From: Chloroflexota bacterium
GTDB taxonomy: Bacteria > Chloroflexota > Dehalococcoidia > SAR202 > UBA11138
Direction: 5' to 3'
Length of the DNA: 6,311 bases
Assembly: GCA_022566975.1 (NCBI GenBank)
Contig: JADFHV010000130.1
Span: 1-6,311, forward strand
This document shows positions 1 to 6,138 of the stretch, in pieces (the stretch's first letter is position 1; the number at the start of each line of letters is the position of its first letter). A program made the translations under genes and the position numbers. Under the pieces are notes generated by a model. It saw only the letters and a program-made list of their open reading frames with translations. It searched no databases and was not told the DNA's origin.

Positions 1-994
1 TTCCGAGTGCGTCACGTTCGGTCGGGTCATACCCCTCGTACTTGTCCCCGGTGATCGGGTCCTCGAAGACGATGGGCCTGCCCTCCGGGTCCCGCATGAC
101 GGCCTGTGGCCCGCGAACTCCGGCGGTCTCGGCCACCTCGGCGAAGGTGAGGTCGCCGTTGTTGATGTAGAGGACGTTGTAGTGGCCGGGGTGGTTGGGC
201 GAGGCGAGGGTCCTGAAGTCTTGAGCGGCCAGGTTGCCCACGTATATGTCCAACCAGCCATCGCGGTTCACGTCGCCGCAGGCGATGCTGGTCGCCGACC
301 TCACGTTGACGGAGTCCCCGAAGGCGGAGTCGGTGATGTCGGTGAAAGTCCCGTCCCCGTTGTTGAGAAACAGTACGTCCCTGTTCCCCTGGCCGTCGCT
401 GGGGGAGCGAAAGTCCAGCCGGTCCTTGGGGTCGCCCCACGCACCGACGTAGAGGTCCTGGTACCCATCGTTGTCGAAGTCGCAGGCCACGGCTCCCGTG
501 CTGTGGCTGCCGATGGCCGTAACCCCTGCATCGAAGGCGACATCCTCGAAGATACCATTGCCTCCGTTGCGGTACAGGCGGTTGGCGTGGCCACCTTCCG
601 CCGTAATATAGAAGTCGAGGTCGCCGTCACGGTCGTAGTCGAATATGGCGACTCCAGGACGGTCGTTCCAGACGTGGAAGCCTTCCTTCAGTGCGACGGC
701 GGCGACGTCGGTGAACGGGGTTACCGGCTCCATGTCCGCCGGTCTAGGGACCGTCACGGGTGACCTCAGACCCTCGTCAGCATCCATCGGCGGGTCGCAA
801 CCCAATATGACGAAGCCTCCAACGATCGCAAGGCCCCAGGTGGCTGCAACGAGAGTCGCCGACGCCCTCCTTGGCAAGACCCCGGCGAGACCCCAGAAGG
901 TGATGGGCCCGCCCGCCGCGGCGGCGAGCAGGACCAGTCCGGCTGCTCGATTCTTCCTGATGGCCGTGTTCAATGGGACCAGCCAGCTTATCAT
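1..994 (-). CDS. Membrane-anchored FG-GAP/VCBS repeat (CRTAC1-like) protein, C-terminus beyond window
   Basis: The frame is open from an ATG at 994-992 to the left edge, giving 331 complete codons and no stop. Two hydrophobic segments (about residues 17-40 and 46-65) form an N-terminal anchor; Cys66 follows the second in an ILGC context, a poor lipobox. From about residue 93 come FG-GAP/VCBS propeller repeats, with calcium-loop motifs DYDRDGDLD (119-127), DFDNDGYQD (172-180) and DVNRDGWLD (241-249) and the linker NNGDGTFTDI (211-220). A non-repeat insertion (about 294-331) follows the third blade. Propellers of this family are usually extracytoplasmic and bind calcium; the ligand is unknown. 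It is divergent from the propeller gene at 1266. No Shine-Dalgarno precedes 994. An in-frame ATG at 1153 would add 53 residues, but the added stretch has mixed third-position bases and would put a long tail before the membrane segments, so I prefer 994. A C-terminal ASPIC/UnbV domain is expected but not seen. Confidence 0.88.
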   Translation of the reverse strand, partial: MISWLVPLNTAIRKNRAAGLVLLAAAAGGPITFWGLAGVLPRRASATLVAATWGLAIVGGFVILGCDPPMDADEGLRSPVTVPRPADMEPVTPFTDVAAVALKEGFHVWNDRPGVAIFDYDRDGDLDFYITAEGGHANRLYRNGGNGIFEDVAFDAGVTAIGSHSTGAVACDFDNDGYQDLYVGAWGDPKDRLDFRSPSDGQGNRDVLFLNNGDGTFTDITDSAFGDSVNVRSATSIACGDVNRDGWLDIYVGNLAAQDFRTLASPNHPGHYNVLYINNGDLTFAEVAETAGVRGPQAVMRDPEGRPIVFEDPITGDKYEGYDPTERDALG

Positions 995-1127
995 AGGGTG
1001 AGAGAGACGTGAGTCGCTGGGGGAGCGGTGGACGTAGAGCTCGTAGGTCGTCTGGCGCTGCCGACTGTCTCGGAGCGAAATCCGGTCAACGGCCGCACCC
1101 GTATAAACAGCAATCTGCCGAGCGTCT

Positions 1128-1157
1128 AGGATACCATCGTTGTGACGGTTCATCCAA
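1128..1157 (-). promoter_or_regulatory. Weak candidate sigma70-type promoter for the left propeller gene
   Basis: Read on the minus strand, TTGGAT (1157-1152) and TATCCT (1133-1128) are separated by 18 bases. The -10 matches TATAAT at four of six positions, the -35 at three. Transcription would begin near 1121 and leave a leader of about 125 bases before the ATG at 994. It sits back-to-back with the better promoter at 1183-1211, as expected in a divergent intergenic region. The match is weak and could be chance. If it is real, the alternative upstream ATG at 1153 is excluded, because that codon would lie inside the promoter. Confidence 0.25.
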
Positions 1158-1182
1158 CCCTTTGGCACCCTTGAGACAGCTA

Positions 1183-1211
1183 TTGACGGCCGTATAGGCC
1201 CCTGCTAGCAT
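1183..1211 (+). promoter_or_regulatory. Sigma70-type promoter of the CRTAC1-like gene
   Basis: TTGACG at 1183-1188 matches the -35 consensus at five of six bases. TAGCAT at 1206-1211 keeps the critical TA and AT of the -10. The spacer is exactly 17 bases. Transcription would begin near 1218, giving a leader of about 48 bases before the ATG at 1266. The same architecture (TTGAC, then 18 bases, then TANCAT preceded by GC) recurs at 5044-5072 before the aminotransferase gene, which strengthens both calls. Confidence 0.55.
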
Positions 1212-1213
1212 CG

Positions 1214-1237
1214 CACTCCTGGAAGCAGGTAGGAGTG
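1214..1237 (+). promoter_or_regulatory. Inverted repeat at the predicted transcription start
   Basis: CACTCCT (1214-1220) and AGGAGTG (1231-1237) are a perfect 7-bp inverted repeat around a 10-base loop. An alternative shorter hairpin, CCTG-GAAG-CAGG, lies at 1218-1229. It overlaps the predicted start point (about 1218), so it could be an operator for a dimeric regulator or a 5' stem-loop in the leader. The AGGAG within the right arm is about 30 bases from the ATG, too far to act as the Shine-Dalgarno. Function is unknown. Confidence 0.4.
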
Positions 1238-1265
1238 GCCCTACGAGCGGCCGCGCCTTCATGAG

Positions 1266-3602
1266 ATGGACACCGACGACACCGGCATATCCGACATGGA
1301 CCGTTCCGAAGAGCAGACCCCATCCGTCAGCAGACGCCTACTGGCCTGGAGGCGGGCGACACTTTTCTCCCTGGGCGCCATCGCCGCCCTGGGGGTGGGC
1401 GCCGGCCTTGTCTTCTTGTACGTCGTCGATACCGCCCCGGATGATACACCGGAGCCCGTGGCGCGAGTCTTCGACACCGCAGGCGGTGACACCAAGGACC
1501 TGGCAGGCTATTGCAGGACGATCAGCGCCAGCAGCGACCCGTACTTCGGGACCAAACAGCGAAAACAGCTCTTGAGGCTGATGGAGACCCCACTGTTCGC
1601 GAGCCATAGCGGCTACGTGAACCTGCGAATCCCCCTGGCTTTCGACTACCTGCGATTCGGCGAGGCCGACGAAGCCATACGCCTTCTGACCGAGGCGCTG
1701 GAGTCCGAGGAGCGCGACGACCCGGACGGCAAGCACCTGCGGGAGATACTGGAAGGACTCGCAGTCACGAGTCTGAAGCAAGGCGAGCTGAGCAACCGGA
1801 TCAATCCCAGCGCCAGGCTGGTCTGCACCCTGCCCCTGGGCAACGCCCAAGGCTATGAGAACAGGAATGGGTCGACCAACGCAATCGAATACTTTGTCCG
1901 ACTGCTGGAGCTATACCCGGACGACCTGAAATACAGGTGGCTGCTTAACGTTGCTCACATGACCCTGGGGACATATCCCGCGGGAGTGCCGGTACAGTTC
2001 CTCATACCGAGGGAGCTCCTCGCCACCGACTACGACATCGGCCAGTTCGAGGAGGTCGCCACCGAGGTTGGCCTGAGCGCCTTGAACCTGGCAGGCGGAA
2101 GCATCATCGATGACTTCGACAACGACGGGTGGCTGGACATCGTTACCTCGACGTGGGACCCCGGCGGACCGATCATCTACTACCACAACGACGGCGATGG
2201 GACGTTTTCCGACTACACCGCGAGGGCGGGCCTCTCTGATCAGCTTGGTGGCCTGAACATCGTCCAGACAGACTACAACAACGACGGGTGGTTGGACATC
2301 CTCGTGATGCGGGGAGGCTGGCTGCGCAGCCGCGGTGGAATGCGCGTTTCCCTTCTCCGCAATAACGGGGACGGCACCTTCGCCGACGTCACCCGGGAGG
2401 CTAAACTGGCGCACCCGGCCTACCCCAGCCAGACCGCCGGATGGGCCGACTACGACAACGACGGAGACCTCGACCTCTTCTCGTGCAGCGAGTCGCAGCC
2501 CGAATCCGACATCATAGAGGATGTCTTCAAGTTTCCTAGCCAGCTATTTGAGAACAACGGAGACGGCACCTTCACCGATGTAGCCAGGGCCGCCGGGGTG
2601 AAAAACGAGCGCTACTGCAAGGGGAGCGTGTGGGGCGACTACGACAACGACGGCTACCCGGACCTGTACGTCTCGAATTTCGAGGCGGACAACCGCCTCT
2701 ACCACAACAACGGCGACGGGACTTTCACCGACGTTGCATCTGAGCTGGGGGTCACGGAGCCGGTTCCGAGCTTCGCCACCTGGTTCTGGGACTACAACAA
2801 CGACGGCTGGCTGGACCTCTTTGTGGCGGGGTACGGCTACAGGATCGAGGATGTTGCGGCAGACTATCTGGGGCTGCCCAACGACGGGGCACGAATGCGG
2901 CTCTACAAGAACGACGGCGCCGGTGGATTCATCGACGTGACGCGCGAGACCGGCCTCTACCGAGTCCATCTAGTGATGGCGGCCAACTTCGGCGACCTGG
3001 ACAACGATGGTTTCCTGGACTTCTATCTTGGCACGGGCTACCCCCGTTATGACGCTCTGGCGCCCAACATCGCCTACCGGAACAACGACGGCCTGTCTTT
3101 CACGGACGTTACCTTCTCGGCGGGCCTGGGCCACCTGCACAAGGGCCACGGGATCGCGTTCGGGGACCTCGATAGGGACGGAGACCAGGACATCTTCGCG
3201 CAGATAGGCGGCTTCTACCCCGGAGACGGCTTCGAGAACGCGCTCTACCGGAATCCCGGCCACGGCAACCGCTGGCTCTCGGCGAAGCTCATCGGCGTGG
3301 AGTCGAACCGGGCCGCTATCGGAGCCCGTATCAAGGTGGAGCTGGCCATGCGCGACGGCTCGCGTCGCGCCGTCTACTCCTGGGTGAACAGCGGCGGAAG
3401 CTTCGGGGCGTCGAGCCTGGAGCAGGAGATGGGCCTCGGCCAGGCCGAGCGCATCCTGTCCCTGGAGGTGTTCTGGCCGACGTCCGGGATACGCCAGGCG
3501 TTCGACGACGTGCCTCTGGATACCAGGATCGAGATCACCGAGGGAGACGACGACTACGAGGTCTTAGAGACCCGTCCGATAAGGCTGGGCGGAGGCGGCT
3601 AG
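1266..3602 (+). CDS. CRTAC1-like protein: membrane anchor, TPR-like region, FG-GAP/VCBS propeller, ASPIC/UnbV domain
   Basis: This complete 778-residue protein has a short cytoplasmic tail with an Arg-rich patch (23-30) and one membrane helix (31-54). An alpha-helical TPR-like region follows (about 92-242; FGEADEAIRLLTEALES at 131-147). The propeller has seven DxDxDG calcium loops, starting at D283, D336, D395, D458, D509, D577 and D634, enough for a seven-bladed ring. Linkers such as NNGDGTFTDV recur (430-439, 481-490). An ASPIC/UnbV domain occupies about 668-760 (NRAAIGARIKV, GGSFGASS, GLG, VFWPTSG). TPR-VCBS-ASPIC/UnbV is a recognised layout of bacterial CRTAC1-family proteins; the biochemical role is not established. 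The sequence implies an envelope-bound, outward-facing calcium-stabilised protein, perhaps for adhesion or carbohydrate/protein binding. No good Shine-Dalgarno precedes the ATG at 1266; M11 is a less likely alternative start. The gene ends 8 bases from the convergent DUF3179 gene. Confidence 0.93.
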   Translation: MDTDDTGISDMDRSEEQTPSVSRRLLAWRRATLFSLGAIAALGVGAGLVFLYVVDTAPDDTPEPVARVFDTAGGDTKDLAGYCRTISASSDPYFGTKQRKQLLRLMETPLFASHSGYVNLRIPLAFDYLRFGEADEAIRLLTEALESEERDDPDGKHLREILEGLAVTSLKQGELSNRINPSARLVCTLPLGNAQGYENRNGSTNAIEYFVRLLELYPDDLKYRWLLNVAHMTLGTYPAGVPVQFLIPRELLATDYDIGQFEEVATEVGLSALNLAGGSIIDDFDNDGWLDIVTSTWDPGGPIIYYHNDGDGTFSDYTARAGLSDQLGGLNIVQTDYNNDGWLDILVMRGGWLRSRGGMRVSLLRNNGDGTFADVTREAKLAHPAYPSQTAGWADYDNDGDLDLFSCSESQPESDIIEDVFKFPSQLFENNGDGTFTDVARAAGVKNERYCKGSVWGDYDNDGYPDLYVSNFEADNRLYHNNGDGTFTDVASELGVTEPVPSFATWFWDYNNDGWLDLFVAGYGYRIEDVAADYLGLPNDGARMRLYKNDGAGGFIDVTRETGLYRVHLVMAANFGDLDNDGFLDFYLGTGYPRYDALAPNIAYRNNDGLSFTDVTFSAGLGHLHKGHGIAFGDLDRDGDQDIFAQIGGFYPGDGFENALYRNPGHGNRWLSAKLIGVESNRAAIGARIKVELAMRDGSRRAVYSWVNSGGSFGASSLEQEMGLGQAERILSLEVFWPTSGIRQAFDDVPLDTRIEITEGDDDYEVLETRPIRLGGGG

Positions 3603-3610
3603 ACTACGGG

Positions 3611-4930
3611 CTAGGGGCTGTCGAACACCGGTGGCCAGTTGTCCACTTCGCCTTTGATGAGCGTATCCGGCTTGAAGGCCGCCCACGCGAACCAGAAGTG
3701 GTTGCCGTGGACGAGCGGCGTTAGCCTGCTTCCGGCCAGAGGCCCCTGGACCGCCTTTCCAAGGATGTTCCATGTGGACCCGGTCTCGTTATCGGTGATC
3801 AGCCCCTCCTTAACGGTGAAGCTCAGCTTCGTGCCGTCGAGCGTTGACTCGAACACTCCGGTGGAGCCGATGACGCGCCTGTCGGTGCCGTCACCGGCCG
3901 GGAAGGCTGAGAGCCTCTCTCCAGCGTGAAATATCACGAAGTCGAAGCCGTTGATGGAGTCGTTGAGCACGTTCTTCTTGGCGATGTAGCTGAGGGGATA
4001 GGCGACGTCCTGGCCGCCAACCGTCAGGGCAACGACCCTCTCCATGCTGGGCAACCGTAGGTCCGGCAGGCTCTTGAGCAACCTGGGCCAGGACCCCGGG
4101 GAGTCGTAACCGGTGTAGGTTCCCGCCCCGTATGGAAAATCGTACCCCGTGTCGCGCGAAAGTAGCTGTCCGTCGGGGTAGTTCTCCCGGAACTCTCGCC
4201 ATGAGACGACAGAGGACGGTATGAAGTCCAGCTTGGTACCCGTAAGCTCCCCGACGACAGCCTCACCCGTTATCTGCTGCCACCACGACTCCGTCTGGCG
4301 ATCATACATCAGGAGGTCGCTTAGCCTCAGGTTTCCGCTCACCCCGAAGTCCAGCAGCCTGCCGGCCACCTCTCTGCGGAAGAGGATAGCGCTGTTGCAG
4401 AGCGGGCAGTAGCTCACTACTACTGGGACCCCACCGACGGTATCGTTGACTATCTCGTGAAAGATCAGTATGGCCAGGGGATAGGCCCTGGCGTCTCCGT
4501 CTATCTCCACGCCGAAGACGGGCTCGTCGTCGGCTATGTAGCCAGGCGCCTCCGAGACGGCGTGGAAGCTGGGTTCGTCTATGGCCGGAATGCCGACCCT
4601 GGGCTCGGCGCCCGGGACAATCTCCCTGTAGGACACCGAGTGCTTGGAGAAGTCCGTATTCGGCCAGTTCACAGCTATATAGTCAGGGAGCACGCTGTCG
4701 TCCACGGTAGACGTGCGCGGGAGCGCGAGCGCCTCCAGAGGGCTGGGTGTGGGGGTTGGAGCGGGTGAAACGGGGGGCACCGCCGTGGCCTGCCCCGCTT
4801 GCGCCGTTTCCGGTGTATCGGCCGCGATATTGACGCCGTCCGTTGCCGACGAGCCCTTATCCCCGCCGCATGCGACTGCCAGAAGTGCGACTACCCCTAT
4901 TACTAACAGGGTAGGCCTGCGAAAGCCCAA
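3611..4930 (-). CDS. DUF3179 domain lipoprotein
   Basis: The family is recognised from HEIVND (158-163), the YCPLCNSA block with Cys175 and Cys178, the FGVSG-L-SDLLMYDR segment, and WWQQITGEAVVG. I place the start at TTG 4930-4928: GGAGGG lies five bases upstream, and translation begins with a textbook lipoprotein signal (two Arg, hydrophobic LLVIGVVALLAVA, then Cys21). A Pro/Thr/Ala-rich linker (about 50-65) follows. The longest frame starts at GTG 5050, lacks a ribosome site and adds 40 residues before the signal. A second half (about 299-425) repeats the fold outline: an AYPL motif, VLND, TGSTWNILGKAVQGPLAG and FWFAWAAF, but without the cysteine pair. Internal duplication of this kind fits the family. 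Function is unknown; the paired cysteines suggest redox or metal chemistry outside the membrane. As I recall, some family members are annotated as possible selenoproteins, but both positions here are ordinary Cys codons. Confidence 0.92.
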   Translation of the reverse strand: MGFRRPTLLVIGVVALLAVACGGDKGSSATDGVNIAADTPETAQAGQATAVPPVSPAPTPTPSPLEALALPRTSTVDDSVLPDYIAVNWPNTDFSKHSVSYREIVPGAEPRVGIPAIDEPSFHAVSEAPGYIADDEPVFGVEIDGDARAYPLAILIFHEIVNDTVGGVPVVVSYCPLCNSAILFRREVAGRLLDFGVSGNLRLSDLLMYDRQTESWWQQITGEAVVGELTGTKLDFIPSSVVSWREFRENYPDGQLLSRDTGYDFPYGAGTYTGYDSPGSWPRLLKSLPDLRLPSMERVVALTVGGQDVAYPLSYIAKKNVLNDSINGFDFVIFHAGERLSAFPAGDGTDRRVIGSTGVFESTLDGTKLSFTVKEGLITDNETGSTWNILGKAVQGPLAGSRLTPLVHGNHFWFAWAAFKPDTLIKGEVDNWPPVFDSP

Positions 4931-4935
4931 GTCTG

Positions 4936-4941
4936 CCCTCC
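4936..4941 (-). promoter_or_regulatory. Shine-Dalgarno that fixes the TTG start of the DUF3179 gene
   Basis: Minus-strand GGAGGG, inside the longer purine run GGGGGAGGG, lies five bases before TTG 4930-4928. This is the strongest ribosome-binding site in the window. The GTG at 5050-5048 has none. It supports a 439-residue product beginning immediately before the lipoprotein signal. Confidence 0.7.
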
Positions 4942-5043
4942 CCCTCAGGGTCTCATCAGTGTGTTCGATGCGCGACCCGGCGAAACGATACAGGTCCAAT
5001 ACCTGCCGCGAGGCCGGCCGGAGCGGAGGTCTGGAGGCCGTGA

Positions 5044-5072
5044 TTGACACCGGGGATAGCCATCGCTACCAT
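5044..5072 (+). promoter_or_regulatory. Sigma70-type promoter of the aminotransferase gene
   Basis: A perfect TTGACA (5044-5049) is followed after 17 bases by TACCAT (5067-5072), which keeps TA and AT of the -10. GC precedes the -10, as at 1204-1205 before the other promoter. The predicted start is near 5079, about 40 bases before the ATG. The -35 overlaps the GTG at 5048-5050 that would be the upstream start of the divergent DUF3179 gene, in keeping with the shorter reading of that gene. Confidence 0.6.
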
Positions 5073-5105
5073 GCGGGCCTACAGGCGCATTATGCCATCT
5101 TGACG

Positions 5106-5111
5106 AAAGGA
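5106..5111 (+). promoter_or_regulatory. Ribosome-binding site of the aminotransferase gene
   Basis: AAAGGA lies seven bases before the ATG at 5119, at normal spacing. It selects this ATG as the start. Confidence 0.65.
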
Positions 5112-5118
5112 ACACACA

Positions 5119-6033
5119 ATGGAGTATCTGATCTGGCTGAATGGCGAGCACGTGCCTCGGAGCGAGGCGAAGATAAGCATGATGGACCGCGGGTTCCGTA
5201 TGGGTGATGTGGTCTTCGACACGTCCAGGACGTTCAACGGCAAGATCTTTCGGCTGCGAGAGCACCTTGACAGGCTCTACCGGTCCCTCAAGTACATCCG
5301 CATCGATCCGGGCATCAGCATAGAACGGATGGAGGAGCTTACCGAGGACCTGGTCCAGCGGAACGAGTCACTCCGCCAGCCGGGCGACGATTACATGATC
5401 ACCCAGATCGTCACACGGGGCGACAGAGGGCCCGTAACGCAGCCGCCGAAGCCCAATGTGGCCATCTGGATAGACCCGATCGACTTCCCACGGTATGCGC
5501 CGCTGTTCAACGATGGGGCCCACGTCGTCATTCCCAGGACCCGCGCCTACTCGTCCATGCAGGTGGACCCCAAGATCAAGCACTACAACCGGCTCAACTT
5601 CGTCCTTGCGGAGCTGGAGGCGACCGACGTCGATCCGGAGGCCTTTCCGGTCCTGCTGGACACCGACGGAAACGTCAGCGAGAGCACAGGGGCGAACTTC
5701 TGCATCGTCACGGACGGCGTCCTGAAGACGCCGGACGACGGCGCAACTCTCCAGGGCGTGTCGCAGATGACGCTCCTGGAGCTGGCCGGGCAGCTGGGGA
5801 TACCGACATCGGTAGAGGCGCTGCAGCCCTACGACGTGTACACGGCCGACGAGGCCTTCCTGTGCAGCACGCCGTACTGCCTGTTGCCGGTCGGGCGGGT
5901 CGATAACCGCCAGATAGGGGACGAGGTGCCCGGTCCGGTTACGCGTCAATTGCTGGCGGCGTGGAGCGAGCTGGTAGGGCTGGACATCGTGGACCAGGCG
6001 GCCAGCATTGCCCGGGCGGCGGTGCACGGCTAG
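5119..6033 (+). CDS. Class IV (fold-type IV) PLP-dependent aminotransferase
   Basis: This complete 304-residue enzyme is close to the usual length for branched-chain, D-amino-acid and R-selective amine transaminases, all cytoplasmic PLP enzymes. The family N-terminal block is present (MDRGFRMGDVVFDTSRTFNG, 22-41; FRLREHLDRL, 44-53), followed by VTRG (98-101). Lys154 in PKIKHYNRLNFVLAELEA aligns with the Schiff-base lysine. Glu188 in GNVSESTGANF occupies the position of the glutamate that contacts the PLP pyridine nitrogen. Later come LKTP, LQGVSQMTLLELA and ADEAFLCSTPYCLLPV (243-258), then GPVT (272-275). The substrate cannot be fixed: VFDTSRT departs from the VFE seen in many branched-chain enzymes, and parts of the N-terminal half recall fungal R-amine transaminases (NGEHVP, FRLREHLDRL, IVTRG). 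It has its own promoter and ribosome site. No other amino-acid biosynthesis gene is adjacent. Its TAG stop falls exactly on the left edge of a MITE-like element. Confidence 0.93.
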   Translation: MEYLIWLNGEHVPRSEAKISMMDRGFRMGDVVFDTSRTFNGKIFRLREHLDRLYRSLKYIRIDPGISIERMEELTEDLVQRNESLRQPGDDYMITQIVTRGDRGPVTQPPKPNVAIWIDPIDFPRYAPLFNDGAHVVIPRTRAYSSMQVDPKIKHYNRLNFVLAELEATDVDPEAFPVLLDTDGNVSESTGANFCIVTDGVLKTPDDGATLQGVSQMTLLELAGQLGIPTSVEALQPYDVYTADEAFLCSTPYCLLPVGRVDNRQIGDEVPGPVTRQLLAAWSELVGLDIVDQAASIARAAVHG

Positions 6034-6081
6034 TGCTCTGTCAACGCTGCTGTGATACGTAGGGCTTCCCCCCCATCTCAA

Positions 6082-6103
6082 TCTTCCCCCTCAAGGGGGA
6101 AGA
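6082..6103. repeat. 9-bp perfect hairpin inside the MITE
   Basis: Positions 6082-6090 (TCTTCCCCC) pair perfectly with 6095-6103 (GGGGGAAGA) around a TCAA tetraloop. The right arm partly overlaps a second small hairpin (6102-6115, GAGGA/TCCTC), so the two are alternative folds. In an aminotransferase transcript it could slow polymerase or block 3' exonucleases. No U-tract follows, so it is not a classical intrinsic terminator. Confidence 0.75.
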
Positions 6104-6112
6104 GGAATTCTC

Positions 6113-6138
6113 CTCTCCCCCGGCTCCGCGGGGGAGAG
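6113..6138. terminator. Strong C/G hairpin, possible 3'-end structure of the aminotransferase mRNA
   Basis: Positions 6113-6122 pair with 6129-6138 in a perfect 10-bp stem (CTCTCCCCCG with CGGGGGAGAG) closed by GCTCCG. It lies 80 bases after the stop codon. Only two T residues follow, so any termination would not be the usual U-tract type. It belongs to the MITE, so a role as terminator or mRNA stabiliser would have been acquired by insertion. The structure is certain as sequence; the function is a guess. Confidence 0.4.

Noticed and set aside
182..763. Long plus-strand frame of 193 codons rich in Val and Gly
   Set aside because: It is the antisense shadow of the FG-GAP repeats of the left propeller gene. 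The repeated GTCG runs come from complementing Asp-rich codons, and the minus-strand frame has clear family motifs.
1911..2414. Minus-strand frames of 140-170 codons within the CRTAC1-like gene (also 2544-2969 and 2970-3263)
   Set aside because: They are the same antisense artefact. Their VVVVV-type runs mirror the DYDNDG repeats, and there is no ribosome site or family motif.
2100..3200. Tandem DNA repeat array suggested by recurring ACAACGACGG and CGACGG words
   Set aside because: The words encode the DNDG and NNGDG motifs of the propeller and occur at blade spacing with diverged flanks. They are protein repeats, not a DNA repeat or CRISPR array.
3590..3650. Bidirectional terminator between the convergent genes
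   Set aside because: Only a 4-bp CTAG/CTAG pairing is available, with no U-tract on either strand.
5089..5112. Possible minus-strand promoter for the DUF3179 gene with a CATAAT -10 at 5089-5094
   Set aside because: The -10 matches well, but no acceptable -35 lies at 16-18 bases. The best (TTGTGT) needs a 19-base spacer, so I do not list it as a feature.
5368..6081. Minus-strand frame of 237 codons opposite the aminotransferase
   Set aside because: It is a shadow: the plus-strand frame has all class IV catalytic motifs, while this one has no recognisable domain and starts inside the MITE.
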